Shown: in pieces, positions 9,210-18,028 of the stretch | Layout: every line of letters begins with the position of its first letter | Numbering within the stretch: the first letter of the stretch is position 1 | Assembly: GCA_021808545.1 (NCBI GenBank) | Contig: JAKBBM010000017.1 | Span: forward strand, 1 to 40,526 | Direction of reading: 5' to 3' | DNA from: Pseudomonadota bacterium | GTDB taxonomy: Bacteria > Pseudomonadota > Alphaproteobacteria > Acetobacterales > Acetobacteraceae | DNA: 40,526 bases | Translations under genes and position numbers: made by a program | The notes under the pieces: model-generated | Databases searched by the model: none | Seen by the model: the letters and a program-made list of their open reading frames with translations, nothing else | Told to the model about the DNA's origin: nothing

Positions 9210-9211
9210 GG

Positions 9212-10582
9212 CTACAGATCCACCCCTGAATAGGAGCCGTTGATGGATTTATTGATCAACGGAAAATCGGCTAGAATGGCGGTCGTGGCGGCATGCTCCA
9301 GCAGCGGCCAGTGCAGCGTGCTGGGATCGGCGATGAACACATCCGCGATCATCCCGCTCTCAATCCGCAGCCAGTGCCAAACCGCGCCCCTGAAGCTCTC
9401 GGCCACGCCAAGCCCCATGCCGCTTTCCCCTGGCGGGGCAACGGCCAGCGCGCCCTCGGGCAACAGGCGCAGCAGCTCACGGATCAGGCGGATGCTCTCC
9501 GGAATTTCGGCGAGGCGGACGCGGATCCGCGCCGCGACATCGCCGTCCCGCTCCAGCGGCACGTCGAGCCCCAGATCGGGATAGGGCCCATAGCCGGGGC
9601 TAAGCCTCGCATCGCCCTCCTGGCCCGAGGCGCGGCCCACATAGCCGCCCGCGGCAAAGCGTTCCGCCAGGGATACGGGCACGATGCCGGTGCCGATTAC
9701 CCGGTCCTGCAGGCTGGCATAATCCTCGAACACGCGCTTCAGGCTTGGCAATTCCGCCTCCAGCGCCGCCAGGGCGGCAAGAATCGCAGCCCCCCCCTCC
9801 CCGGCCAGATCGCCCGCAATGCCGCCGGGGATGACCATATCCATCATCAACCTATGGCCAAAGGCGGTGTGCGCGGCCACGCATAGGCACTCGCGCTGCC
9901 AGGCAAAACGTGCATCCAGAAAGGCAAAACCCGCATCCCCGGCCATGGCGCCTATATCGGAGGCGTGGTTGGCCAGGCGCTCCAGCTCGGCCATGATGGC
10001 GCGCAGATGAACGGCGCGCGGCGGCACCTCCACCCCCAGCGCGGCCTCGGCGGCATGGGCGAAGGCCAGGGAATGAGCCACCGTGGCATCGCCCGAGATG
10101 CGGGCCGCGAACCGGGCCGCCAGACGCGGCGATTTACCCCGGATCAGCCCCAACGTGCCCTTATGCGCATAGCCCAGCCGGGCTTCGAGCTTTAACACCT
10201 GCTCGCCCAGCACGGAAAAGCGGAAATGGCCGGGCTCGATAATCCCGGCATGGACCGGCCCCACCGCGACCTGATGCACACCCTCGCCCGGTGCTGCAGT
10301 CAAATCCGGCCAGGGGGCGGTGCCATCCTCGGCGCGGAAATGCTGGATGGCGGGCCGCGTATCCGCCGCCCCCTCGGCCGTATGGGTGTTCAGATCATGC
10401 GCTAAACGTTGAAACCAGCCCGCCCCTGCATGGGGCAATGCCGGATAGGCGCCATTTTCCAGCGCCACCGCCACCAGCTCACCAGGCTGGTAAAGCGCGT
10501 AGGCATGGCTGGAATCGGTCCATAGCGCGATGAATTTGCCCGGATGCGCCCGCCAATCCTGGGGAGAGAGCTGCTTCATCAT
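9212..10582 (-). CDS. Ehr complex large subunit (HyfG/HycE-like) without Ni-Fe ligands
   Basis: This 456-aa protein has a short NuoC-like N-terminal part (about 1-90) and a NuoD/HycE-like part starting at GVHQVAVGPVHAGIIEPGHF (about 101-120). In Ni-Fe hydrogenases the metal is held by RxCxxC and DPCxxC. Here the first site reads RISGDATVAH (161-170) and the second DPSTLH (419-424), so all four cysteines are absent. This matches energy-converting hydrogenase-related (Ehr) proteins and not HycE or HyfG. The ATG at 10582 overlaps the upstream stop as ATGA and has GGGAGG 5 nt before it; a second ATG follows at once. An in-frame extension to 10771 lies inside the upstream gene and is not supported. 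Calling it hydrogenase 4 would be misleading. Confidence 0.9.
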   Translation of the reverse strand: MMKQLSPQDWRAHPGKFIALWTDSSHAYALYQPGELVAVALENGAYPALPHAGAGWFQRLAHDLNTHTAEGAADTRPAIQHFRAEDGTAPWPDLTAAPGEGVHQVAVGPVHAGIIEPGHFRFSVLGEQVLKLEARLGYAHKGTLGLIRGKSPRLAARFAARISGDATVAHSLAFAHAAEAALGVEVPPRAVHLRAIMAELERLANHASDIGAMAGDAGFAFLDARFAWQRECLCVAAHTAFGHRLMMDMVIPGGIAGDLAGEGGAAILAALAALEAELPSLKRVFEDYASLQDRVIGTGIVPVSLAERFAAGGYVGRASGQEGDARLSPGYGPYPDLGLDVPLERDGDVAARIRVRLAEIPESIRLIRELLRLLPEGALAVAPPGESGMGLGVAESFRGAVWHWLRIESGMIADVFIADPSTLHWPLLEHAATTAILADFPLINKSINGSYSGVDL

Positions 10583-12030
10583 TGCAGCCTCCCGGTCAGC
10601 CCCAGCAGCATATGGGCCACCACAGGCGGCATGAAAAAGGCGATGGCCACCATAATGGCCAGATGCAGCGCGACCAGATGCGTGACCATGGGTGTCGCAC
10701 CCGGTTTGGTCCGCGGTGGGGCGGGGCCAAACAGCAGCGGCCCGAACTGGCGCAAAATGGCAATGGCGCACAGCATCAGCCCCAGCCCCAGCGGCAACGA
10801 GGCCCAGGGGGCGCGCTGGATTGTCTGGCTGACGATGATGAACTCGCTTACGAACAGACCCGAGGGCGGCAAGCCGGTGAGCGCGAACATGCAGCCGCCC
10901 AGGCCCCAGGCCACGTATTTATTGGCATGGAAAAGCCCGCGCAGATGCGAAAAACCATAATGGCCGGGCGCGGTGGAGCCGCGCAGCTCGGCGGCGCGGA
11001 TCAGCCCCTGGAACAGAGCCGATTTGATCAGCGTTTGCAGCACCATATGCAGCAGCCCGCCAAAAATTGCCCAAGCGCCGCCAACACCAAAAGCCACCGC
11101 GGTGATGCCGGATTGCTCGATAGAGGAAAAGCCGAAAAAGCGCCGCGCATCGCGCCGCCGGGTCAGCGAAAAGGCGGTGAGCAGGATGGAGGCGAGCCCC
11201 AGCGTGAGCAAAAACGGCCCTGGCGCCATGGCCCCGCCGCCGGCGGTAAAATTGGCCTGCAGCAAATGGCGGAAACGCAATATGGCGATAAGGGCGACAT
11301 TCAGGATCAACCCCGACAACATGGTGGTCAGCGGGACCGGCCCTTCGGCATAGGCATCTGGCAGCCAGCCATGCAGCGGCACGAGTGCCGCCTTGGTGCC
11401 GTACCCGAACAAAATGAAGACAAAGGCGAGGGTGAGCAGCGTGCCATCCATATGTGCGGCATGGGCCGAGAGGGCGCTGAAGCTCATGGCGCCAAAGCCC
11501 GGCCCCAAAGCCGGCTGCGCGGCTAAATACACCAGCATGGTGCCAAACAGCGCCAAGCCAATGCCAACCCCGCCCAGGATGAAATATTTCCACCCCGCCT
11601 CCAGCGCCGATGGTGTGCGCGGCAGGCTGACGCCAAGTGTGGCGGCAATCGTCGCGCCTTCAAGTGCGGCCCAAAGCAGGCCGATATTGTCCGCATACAG
11701 CCCCAGCAGCACCGACCCCAGCACCACCTGGCACATGGCATGATAAACCCGCCAGCGCCGCACACTCAAACGCGGTGCAGCCCCGCGCACATAGGCAATA
11801 TTGGCAAGGGCGGTGGTGAGCCCCACAAACCCTGTGAGCGCGCCGAAGATCAGACCCAGCCGGTCGGCCCGCACAAGTCCCGCCCCCGGCGCCCAGAAGA
11901 CCAGCAAAGTGAGCCCGAACACCAGCGCGGTGAGCCCGGCATTGGCGATCGCCCCCTGGCGTGGCGAACCCAACAGCCCCAGCGGCAGGGCGGCCAGCAG
12001 CGGCAGCAATATGGGCAGCAGAATGATCAT
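10579..12030 (-). CDS. HyfF-like proton-antiporter membrane subunit
   Basis: This 483-aa protein has about 14 membrane helices and belongs to the NuoL/M/N and Mrp antiporter family (proton_antipo_M). The hallmark HGWLPDAYAEGPVPLTTMLSG region is at about residues 225-245, within the lysine/histidine-lined proton path. It sits between hyfE- and hyfG-like genes with ATGA overlaps on both sides, the order of the E. coli hyf operon. Its role would be proton or sodium movement across the inner membrane as part of the Ehr complex. HyfF is the closest label from gene order; HyfD-like is possible. Confidence 0.85.
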   Translation of the reverse strand: MIILLPILLPLLAALPLGLLGSPRQGAIANAGLTALVFGLTLLVFWAPGAGLVRADRLGLIFGALTGFVGLTTALANIAYVRGAAPRLSVRRWRVYHAMCQVVLGSVLLGLYADNIGLLWAALEGATIAATLGVSLPRTPSALEAGWKYFILGGVGIGLALFGTMLVYLAAQPALGPGFGAMSFSALSAHAAHMDGTLLTLAFVFILFGYGTKAALVPLHGWLPDAYAEGPVPLTTMLSGLILNVALIAILRFRHLLQANFTAGGGAMAPGPFLLTLGLASILLTAFSLTRRRDARRFFGFSSIEQSGITAVAFGVGGAWAIFGGLLHMVLQTLIKSALFQGLIRAAELRGSTAPGHYGFSHLRGLFHANKYVAWGLGGCMFALTGLPPSGLFVSEFIIVSQTIQRAPWASLPLGLGLMLCAIAILRQFGPLLFGPAPPRTKPGATPMVTHLVALHLAIMVAIAFFMPPVVAHMLLGLTGRLQ

Positions 12031-12686
12031 CGGCCGCGCCTTTCGATTTCCTCGATCCCGGTGAGATCGAGCGTGTCGAAATGCTCGCGGATGCGAAACA
12101 GGAACACGCCCACGACCAGGAACGCCAGCAGCACCAGCAGCGCCACCGAAAATTCCGCCACAAACGGCATGCCCGGCATGCCAATGGCGGCCAGCACCAG
12201 CCCGTTCTCGGTGCAGAGAAACCCGATAATCTGCGCCAGCGCGCTGCGCCGCACGATCATCACCAGCAGCCCGAGCAGCACGACCGAGAGGGACATGGCC
12301 AGATCCTCCCGCGTGAGCGAGATGGCCCCCGGCGCAATCGGCAGCACCACCAGCACGGCGATGCCGATCAGGGCGAGGCCCAGAATCATCGAGAGGATCA
12401 GCGGCATCGCCGTTTCCACCGCGCGGATCATGTTAAAGCGCAGCACGATCTGGCGCAGGGCAAAGGGCAGCGCCAGCCCCTTAATGCCCAGCGTGATAAG
12501 GCCGGTGAGATAGAGCGAGACCTCGCCCTGCGCATAACCCTGCCAGAAGGCGGCGGCCGAGAGCAGCAGCGCCTGCATCTGGTAGAGCGTAATCATCGCC
12601 GCCAAGCGCCGCTGCGAGAGCATGGAGAAGGCGCACAGCAGGATGATGCCACCCATGAGATGCGCAAGGGAGAAGGTGAGATTCAT
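12027..12686 (-). CDS. HyfE-like membrane subunit
   Basis: This 219-aa very hydrophobic protein has about seven predicted membrane segments and matches HyfE in size (about 216 aa in E. coli); its N-terminal half is NuoK-like. The ATG at 12686 forms an ATGA overlap with the hyfC-like stop, so translation is probably coupled. The longer open frame to 12845 lies within the upstream gene and encodes a cysteine- and arginine-rich stretch unlike a membrane protein. The gene has no redox motifs. Identity rests on operon position plus hydrophobic profile. Confidence 0.82.
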   Translation of the reverse strand: MNLTFSLAHLMGGIILLCAFSMLSQRRLAAMITLYQMQALLLSAAAFWQGYAQGEVSLYLTGLITLGIKGLALPFALRQIVLRFNMIRAVETAMPLILSMILGLALIGIAVLVVLPIAPGAISLTREDLAMSLSVVLLGLLVMIVRRSALAQIIGFLCTENGLVLAAIGMPGMPFVAEFSVALLVLLAFLVVGVFLFRIREHFDTLDLTGIEEIERRGR

Positions 12687-13645
12687 CCGCCGATCCGCGC
12701 CGCGACAAACAGAAACACGCTGGCCAGCATGCCCAAAAGCATGGCCACGCCCAAAAATTCCGGCACCCGGAAGACGCGCATCTTGGCACTCGAAATCTCG
12801 AACACGGCAAGACAGACGGCCATGAGCGCAAGCTTGGCCAGCCACAGCGCCAGCCCCAACGGCCAGGTTAACAGATCATCCGCCCGGGCCATGCCAAAAG
12901 GCAGGAACACTGCGCCAATCAGGTTCATCCAGACCAAGAGCCGCAGCATCGCGGCGTAATCGAACATCAGCAGATAGCGGCCGGAATATTCCAGAATCAT
13001 CGCCTCATGCACCATGGCAAGCTCAAGATGGCCGGACGGGTTGTCGGCGGGGATGCGGCCGGTTTCGGTCAGCGCCACGGCAAGCAGAGCGGCCAAGGCA
13101 AAGCCAAGCGAGACGGAAATGCCGATTTGCCCCGTGGAAAAAGCCACGGAAATGCCGTTTACCGTGGCGCTATGGGCGAGCAGGACAAAGCTGAGCAGGA
13201 CCACGAGCAAGGCCGCCTCGGCGAACACGCCAAACAGCATCTCGCGCTGCGCCCCGGCCCCGCCAAAGCCAAACCCGGTCTCCAGCCCGGCCAGCACCAA
13301 AGCCGCGCGCGCCAGCCCCAACAGACCGATAAGGGTAATGAAATCCCCCGCCGGCGCGGTGAGCATGCCGGTGCAAAACCCAGGCACCAGCAAAGCCGCC
13401 ACACCAAGGGCGAGCAGGCAGACAACCGGCCAGATTCCAAACAGGGGGGTGGCGGTTTCGGGCACCAGGGTGGTTTTGCGCAAGAGCCGGTATAAATGCC
13501 GGTAGGACTGCAAAAATGGTGGCCCCCGGCGGCCCAGGATACGGGCGCGGAATGTGGTAACCACGCCCATCAAGAACGGGGCCGCGGCAAAGGTAAGAGC
13601 CGCATGCAGCAAGGTGGCGAGCAGGGCGAGGAAAAACCCGAGCAT
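12683..13645 (-). CDS. HyfC/HycD-like (NuoH-type) membrane subunit
   Basis: This 320-aa NuoH-family membrane subunit has about eight helices. Family marks are PPFLQSYRHLYRLLRK near residue 42 and the charged loop NPSGHLELAMVHEAMILEYS at about 204-223, which in complex I and hydrogenases joins the membrane arm to the hydrophilic module. In this family the subunit links redox chemistry at the small and large subunits to ion movement. Its ATG at 13645 directly abuts the hyfB-like stop at 13646. The conserved acidic loop is intact, so the coupling element appears functional even though the Ni-Fe site is gone. Confidence 0.88.
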   Translation of the reverse strand: MLGFFLALLATLLHAALTFAAAPFLMGVVTTFRARILGRRGPPFLQSYRHLYRLLRKTTLVPETATPLFGIWPVVCLLALGVAALLVPGFCTGMLTAPAGDFITLIGLLGLARAALVLAGLETGFGFGGAGAQREMLFGVFAEAALLVVLLSFVLLAHSATVNGISVAFSTGQIGISVSLGFALAALLAVALTETGRIPADNPSGHLELAMVHEAMILEYSGRYLLMFDYAAMLRLLVWMNLIGAVFLPFGMARADDLLTWPLGLALWLAKLALMAVCLAVFEISSAKMRVFRVPEFLGVAMLLGMLASVFLFVAARIGG

Positions 13646-15310
13646 CTATCCGCCCTCCCCCAACCCCAGCACGAGCAGCGCCAGAACCAGCCCCATGAAG
13701 ACAAAAGCCAGACGTTCGCGAATAGTGGCGCGGCGGATACGCTCGGCCAGCCGGACGATGCGCAAATATAGCCGCTGCAAGGGCGCCAAAACCCAGGCTT
13801 GTCCTGGATCCATCCCGCCGGGGGCTAACAGCCCGGCGCCAATGGCGCGCGCCACCGGCGCGGCGAAACCGCTGGCGGAGGGCTGGGTCATCGGGTCGCC
13901 AAAAGGCAGCCAGGCGGGCGGGCGGCCAAACCCGCCCATCCAGGCCGGCACCTCACGCGTGCCGCGCACGCCAAACCGGTGCAACACAAACCCCGCCGCC
14001 AGCGCAACCAGCCCGCCCAGCAGCACTAAAATGAGCGGCGCATAGGCCAGCGGCGCTGGGCTGGCCCCTGGCACCAGCAGGCGGATAACCGGGTTCATGC
14101 CCCACAGCACCAGCCCCGGCCACAGCGCGACCGGCACGCATAAGCCAGCCAGCAACGCCATGCCAGCCAGCGGGCCGGGGCGCGCATCCTCGGCCGCGGC
14201 GGCCTGCAAGGTGCGCGGCCGGCCCAAAAATCCAATCCCCACCAGCCGCACCGCAGCCCCCAGGGCCAAGGCCGCGCTCACCCCCAGCACGGCCAGCAGC
14301 GCGGTAAAGGCCAAATGCGCAAGGATGCCCCCGGTGGCCGCCGCCGCGATGACCGCATGCAAAAGCAAAAACTCCGGCGCGAATCCTGGCCCCAGCGGCA
14401 GCGCCGCCATGCCCACCGCCCCCAGCAGCATCAATCCCGAAAGCCTTGGCATGCCGCGCAGCAGCCCACCCAGCCAGTTAAGCCCGCTGGTGCCGGTGGC
14501 GTGCTTAACCTCGCCCGCGCCGATGAACAAAAGCGGCTTGAACAGCGCATGCGCCACCACGCACAGCAAGGCCGCCTGCAGACCAAGGGCCGCCAAAGCC
14601 GGATCGCCCATCGCCTTGGCGCGCAACGCAACACCCAGCCCCACCGCGATCAGCCCCGCATGCTCGACCGTGGAGCAGGCGAGCAGCGTTTTCAGCTCGG
14701 TCTCCAGCATAGCGCGCAACGAACCGATCAGCACCGAGGCCGCCCCCGCCACAATCAGCACCATGCCCCACCAGGGGGCGGCCTTGGCACCGAGTACGAT
14801 GAAGCCGTAGCGGATCAGCACATAGAGCGCGACCTTGATCATCCCGCCCGACATCAGCGCCGACACCCCGGCCGGCGGGGCCGGATGGGCGCGCGGCAGC
14901 CAGGAATGCAGCGGCGCCAGCCCCGCCTTGGCGCCCGTACCCAGCAGAATAAGCATGAAAGCCAAAGCGCCAGCGGGCAGGAACAGCGCAGGGATCAAGC
15001 AGGCGGCGGAAAAAACAGCAATACCCGCATACAGGCTGGCGGGCTTGGCATCGCCGCGCAGCACCAGGAGCCACGAGGCGGCACTCATCAGCTCGAAGCC
15101 AAAAATGAGCGTGAACGCATCCGCCCCCAGCAATGCCACCACCATGCCGGCCACGAACACCCAAAAAGTGAGCGAACCGCGCATGCCGGATAAGGCCGCG
15201 GCGATGGTCTGCGGCAGCAGGATGATGAGAAACAAGGCCGACAGGGCATCGAGGCGCAGATGCATCCCCTGCCCCGGCAACCCGACCATCAGCGGTAAAA
15301 TGTCATTCAC
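13646..15310 (-). CDS. HyfB/HycC-like proton-antiporter membrane subunit
   Basis: This 554-aa multi-helix protein of the proton_antipo_M family is the first gene of the Ehr-like operon. The core signature LAPLHSWLPRAHPAPPAGVS lies at about residues 121-140, with lysines in the surrounding helices. It is shorter than HyfB (about 670 aa) and HycC (about 610 aa), and the C-terminal extension seems reduced. The longest frame starts at GTG 15310; an ATG at 15289 in the same frame is a fair alternative, and neither has a clear ribosome site. With the HyfF-like protein it gives the complex two antiporter-type channels. Confidence 0.85.
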   Translation of the reverse strand: MNDILPLMVGLPGQGMHLRLDALSALFLIILLPQTIAAALSGMRGSLTFWVFVAGMVVALLGADAFTLIFGFELMSAASWLLVLRGDAKPASLYAGIAVFSAACLIPALFLPAGALAFMLILLGTGAKAGLAPLHSWLPRAHPAPPAGVSALMSGGMIKVALYVLIRYGFIVLGAKAAPWWGMVLIVAGAASVLIGSLRAMLETELKTLLACSTVEHAGLIAVGLGVALRAKAMGDPALAALGLQAALLCVVAHALFKPLLFIGAGEVKHATGTSGLNWLGGLLRGMPRLSGLMLLGAVGMAALPLGPGFAPEFLLLHAVIAAAATGGILAHLAFTALLAVLGVSAALALGAAVRLVGIGFLGRPRTLQAAAAEDARPGPLAGMALLAGLCVPVALWPGLVLWGMNPVIRLLVPGASPAPLAYAPLILVLLGGLVALAAGFVLHRFGVRGTREVPAWMGGFGRPPAWLPFGDPMTQPSASGFAAPVARAIGAGLLAPGGMDPGQAWVLAPLQRLYLRIVRLAERIRRATIRERLAFVFMGLVLALLVLGLGEGG

Positions 15311-15332
15311 ACCAATAGTCTAGCAAACCCAT

Positions 15333-15363
15333 CCCCGCGCCGGAAGCGGCAACCGGCGCGGGG
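15333..15363 (-). terminator. Intrinsic-type hairpin after degP
   Basis: A perfect 11-bp stem (CCCCGCGCCGG with CCGGCGCGGGG) and a 9-nt loop lie between the degP stop and the start of the hyfB-like operon. On the minus strand only a weak T run (ATGGGTTTG) follows, so it is a plausible but imperfect terminator that would separate the two units. Confidence 0.5.
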
Positions 15364-15381
15364 GGCATGGATGTTAGCCCC

Positions 15382-16890
15382 TTAGGGTTTGCCGGTATCG
15401 ATGCCGACGAACAAAGCCTGACCCTGGCGGATGATACGCAGCGCCACCGCGCCGGCATTGGCCTTGCGTGCCGCCGCGATGGCGGCCACCGCCTGATCGG
15501 GCGAGGACACATCCACATTGCCGACACCCACGATCAGATCGCCCGGCTCCAGCCCGGCCATATCGGCCGGTGAGTTAGGCTTAACGCTGGCGACCACAGC
15601 GCCACTTACATTATTGGGCACGTTAAGCTGGGCGCGCGATTGCGGGGTGAGCGGCGCCAGCGTCAGGCCCAGCGCGCCATGGCTTTGCGTGGCCTGCGGA
15701 CCGCCATTTTGGAATCCCACATCCGGATTGGCGGGCATGGTGGTCACGGCCACCGACACCGTGGTGGATTTGCCATTGCGCAAATAGGTGATCTTGGCAT
15801 CGTGCTCGGGGTCGATATCGGCGATATCATTGGCAAGGTCGCCCGGGTCGCGCACATTTTTACCGTTGACGCTGGTGATCACGTCTCCTGGCTTGAGCCC
15901 GGCGCGGAAGGCCGGGCTGTCCTTGGCCACGGCGGCGATCAGCGCGCCATCCTTCTCCGGGCGCTCCATCGGCAGGCCCAGCGCCTTGGCCATTTGCGGC
16001 GAGATAACCTGTGCCGCCACCCCAAGATAGCCGCGCACCACCTTGCCATGCGCGATCAACTGATCGACCACGCGGTGGATCATGTCGGAGGGAATGGCAA
16101 AGCCAATCCCCACCGAGCCGCCCGAGGGGGTGAGAATGGCGGTGTTCACGCCGATCACCTGGCCGCTCTGGTTAAAGAGCGGACCGCCGGAATTACCTTC
16201 GTTGATCGGCGCGTCGATCTGGATGAAGCGGTCATACGGACCATCGCCAATATCGCGCCCCAGGGCGGAGACGATCCCCGCCGTCACCGTGTTCTCAAGC
16301 CCGAACGGGTTGCCCATGGCCACCACCCATTCGCCCGGCACAACCTTGGCGGAATCACCCAGCTCGACATAGGGCAGCGGATGGCCGACCGAAATCTTCA
16401 GCACCGCGAGATCGGTCTTGGGATCGGTGCCAATGATCTTGGCGGGATAGGTGTCGCCGTCGGAGAGGGTAACAGTGACCGTCTTCGCATCCTTCACCAC
16501 ATGGTTGTTGGTGACGATGATGCCTGAGGAATTGAGAATAAAGCCCGAGCCCTTGGCCTCAACCACTTGCGGCTGGGCGGGCGCGCCAAAGCTGAACGGA
16601 AAACCGGGCGGAAAGCCGGGCAATTGCGGAAAGCCCGGCGGCGCGCCGGATGAACCGTTATCGCTCTGATCGTCAGCGGTCTTGTCGAGCTTGAGATGGA
16701 CCGTGACCGAGACAACCGCCTTGGACACGCGCTTGACGAGACTGGTGAAGTCTGGAACCGGCTTCACGTCGCGCTGCACGGCGGCGGTCATGTCCATGGA
16801 GGTGTCCGCCGCGTGGGCGGGCGCAATCAGGGCGGTGCCGCACAGCAACGCCAGCGCCAGCGTGGCGCCACGGGTAAGGGTCTGTTGCAT
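15382..16890 (-). CDS. degP: Do/DegP-family periplasmic serine protease
   Basis: This 502-aa HtrA-family protease and chaperone is exported to the periplasm for protein quality control. A signal peptide covers residues 1-27 (cut after APAHA). The trypsin-like domain has the triad H130 (TNNHVV), D160 (KTDLAVL) and S234 (GNSGGPL). Two PDZ domains follow (about 280-370 and 405-500). The length and the two PDZ domains fit DegP/DegQ; which paralogue it is cannot be decided. The gene is alone, with a 184-bp gap before it that holds GTAAC (16971-16975) and GTTAC (17022-17026), possibly regulatory but unproven. A GC hairpin follows it at 15333-15363. Confidence 0.92.
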   Translation of the reverse strand: MQQTLTRGATLALALLCGTALIAPAHAADTSMDMTAAVQRDVKPVPDFTSLVKRVSKAVVSVTVHLKLDKTADDQSDNGSSGAPPGFPQLPGFPPGFPFSFGAPAQPQVVEAKGSGFILNSSGIIVTNNHVVKDAKTVTVTLSDGDTYPAKIIGTDPKTDLAVLKISVGHPLPYVELGDSAKVVPGEWVVAMGNPFGLENTVTAGIVSALGRDIGDGPYDRFIQIDAPINEGNSGGPLFNQSGQVIGVNTAILTPSGGSVGIGFAIPSDMIHRVVDQLIAHGKVVRGYLGVAAQVISPQMAKALGLPMERPEKDGALIAAVAKDSPAFRAGLKPGDVITSVNGKNVRDPGDLANDIADIDPEHDAKITYLRNGKSTTVSVAVTTMPANPDVGFQNGGPQATQSHGALGLTLAPLTPQSRAQLNVPNNVSGAVVASVKPNSPADMAGLEPGDLIVGVGNVDVSSPDQAVAAIAAARKANAGAVALRIIRQGQALFVGIDTGKP

Positions 16891-17074
16891 AATCTCTTTA
16901 TCTCCTGCCGATGGACTGAACTGATCTATGAACTATAGTCTAGGCTGAAAACCGGTTGGTTGGCGCAACTGTAACTTAAATGCCACAGGCAACGCCAATG
17001 CTCAACCAAGGCTCAGGAAAGGTTACAATTCTTCACCGCGCGCAACGTTCATCCGTCGGCGCGCCGTACCCGGC

Positions 17075-17944
17075 TTACCGGTTCATCAAGACCGGCAAGG
17101 TGGCGTTCTCCAGCACGTGGCGGGTAATGCCCCCCAGGATCAGCTGGCGCAACCGCGAGGCGGTGGAATATGCGCCCATCGACATCAGATCCGCCCCAAA
17201 GGATTCGGCCGCGGCAAGCAGCCCCGCCCCCACCGAGCGGTTGCGTGGCTGGAAACGCAGCAAGCCCGCCTCCACCCCATGATGCGCGATATAGGCCACG
17301 ACCTCTTCGCCCGTGGGGCCGTCGCGGAAATAATCGGGGGAAACAAGCACGGCCACCGCCTCGGCCTGGCGCACGAGGGGCATGACCGAAGCCAGCGCTG
17401 ATGCGGCATTGGCAGTGCCATTCCAGGCAATGGCAACGCGTTTGCCAATACGGGGCGGCGGGATAACCGGCGCCAGCATGACGGGCCGGCCGGAATCGAA
17501 CAAAACGGCATGCAACACTTCCACCGAGGCCGCGTCGTCACCCGCTTGCGGGTGCGGCACAATGGTCAAATCCGCCAGCCGCGCCTGATGCGCAACCAGC
17601 GTGTCCTCGGCCCCAACCAGGGTGGTGAAACTGGCACTGGGCTCATCGCGCCCACGCACCGCTTCGCCCATCGGCACATCCGCCTGCGCCGCCGCCGTGG
17701 CAAATAAATCGCGCAATAATTGCACGCGCGCCCCGCCCTCGCGCTCGGTGGCGCTAATCATATCCTCGATCATCGCGCCCGAAAGGCCTTCGCCCGCAAA
17801 AGGGGCAATCTCGCGCGTGTCCGTCTGAACATGCAGCACCTGCAAATGCGCATCCCACATCCGGGCGAGCATCAGCCCGGTCTGCAGGGCAGCCTTGGCC
17901 GAAACCGGACTGCTGACCGGCAGCAGGAATTTGCGGACCGACAT
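17075..17944 (-). CDS. Universal stress protein (UspA family)
   Basis: This 289-aa cytosolic protein is about twice the size of a single UspA domain, so two domains are likely. The second half keeps the nucleotide-binding pattern GAYSTASRLRQLILGGITRH near the C terminus and VAIAWNGTANAASAL at the start of that domain. The first half (VRKFLLPVSSPVSAKAALQTG) looks like a divergent copy. The ATG at 17944 has AGGAGG 7 nt upstream, a strong ribosome site; the longer frame to 18025 is not supported. It lies 84 nt after puuB with a small hairpin between, so it may be transcribed separately. The stress it answers is unknown. Confidence 0.85.
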   Translation of the reverse strand: MSVRKFLLPVSSPVSAKAALQTGLMLARMWDAHLQVLHVQTDTREIAPFAGEGLSGAMIEDMISATEREGGARVQLLRDLFATAAAQADVPMGEAVRGRDEPSASFTTLVGAEDTLVAHQARLADLTIVPHPQAGDDAASVEVLHAVLFDSGRPVMLAPVIPPPRIGKRVAIAWNGTANAASALASVMPLVRQAEAVAVLVSPDYFRDGPTGEEVVAYIAHHGVEAGLLRFQPRNRSVGAGLLAAAESFGADLMSMGAYSTASRLRQLILGGITRHVLENATLPVLMNR

Positions 17945-17994
17945 ATTCTGGCCTCCTGGATCATTCGATTTTCCGTTATTAGCCCATCCCGGCC

Positions 17995-18023
17995 AATAAA
18001 AAGCAATGCGCCGCACGCGCGGC
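17995..18023 (-). terminator. Weak terminator between puuB and usp
   Basis: Five bases after the puuB stop, the minus strand reads GCCGC-GCGT-GCGGC, then GCATTGCTTTTTATT. The stem is only 5 bp, but the T5 run follows 7 nt later. It may partly end the puuAB transcript before the stress-protein gene. Confidence 0.35.
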
Positions 18024-18028
18024 AAAGG

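Noticed and set aside
8697-15310. Naming the operon as a functional hydrogenase 4
   Set aside because: All four Ni-Fe ligand cysteines are missing from the large subunit, and no maturation genes are present.
16971-17026. GTAAC and GTTAC as a two-component operator upstream of degP
   Set aside because: The two short sites are over 40 bp apart and no recognised regulator consensus is matched.
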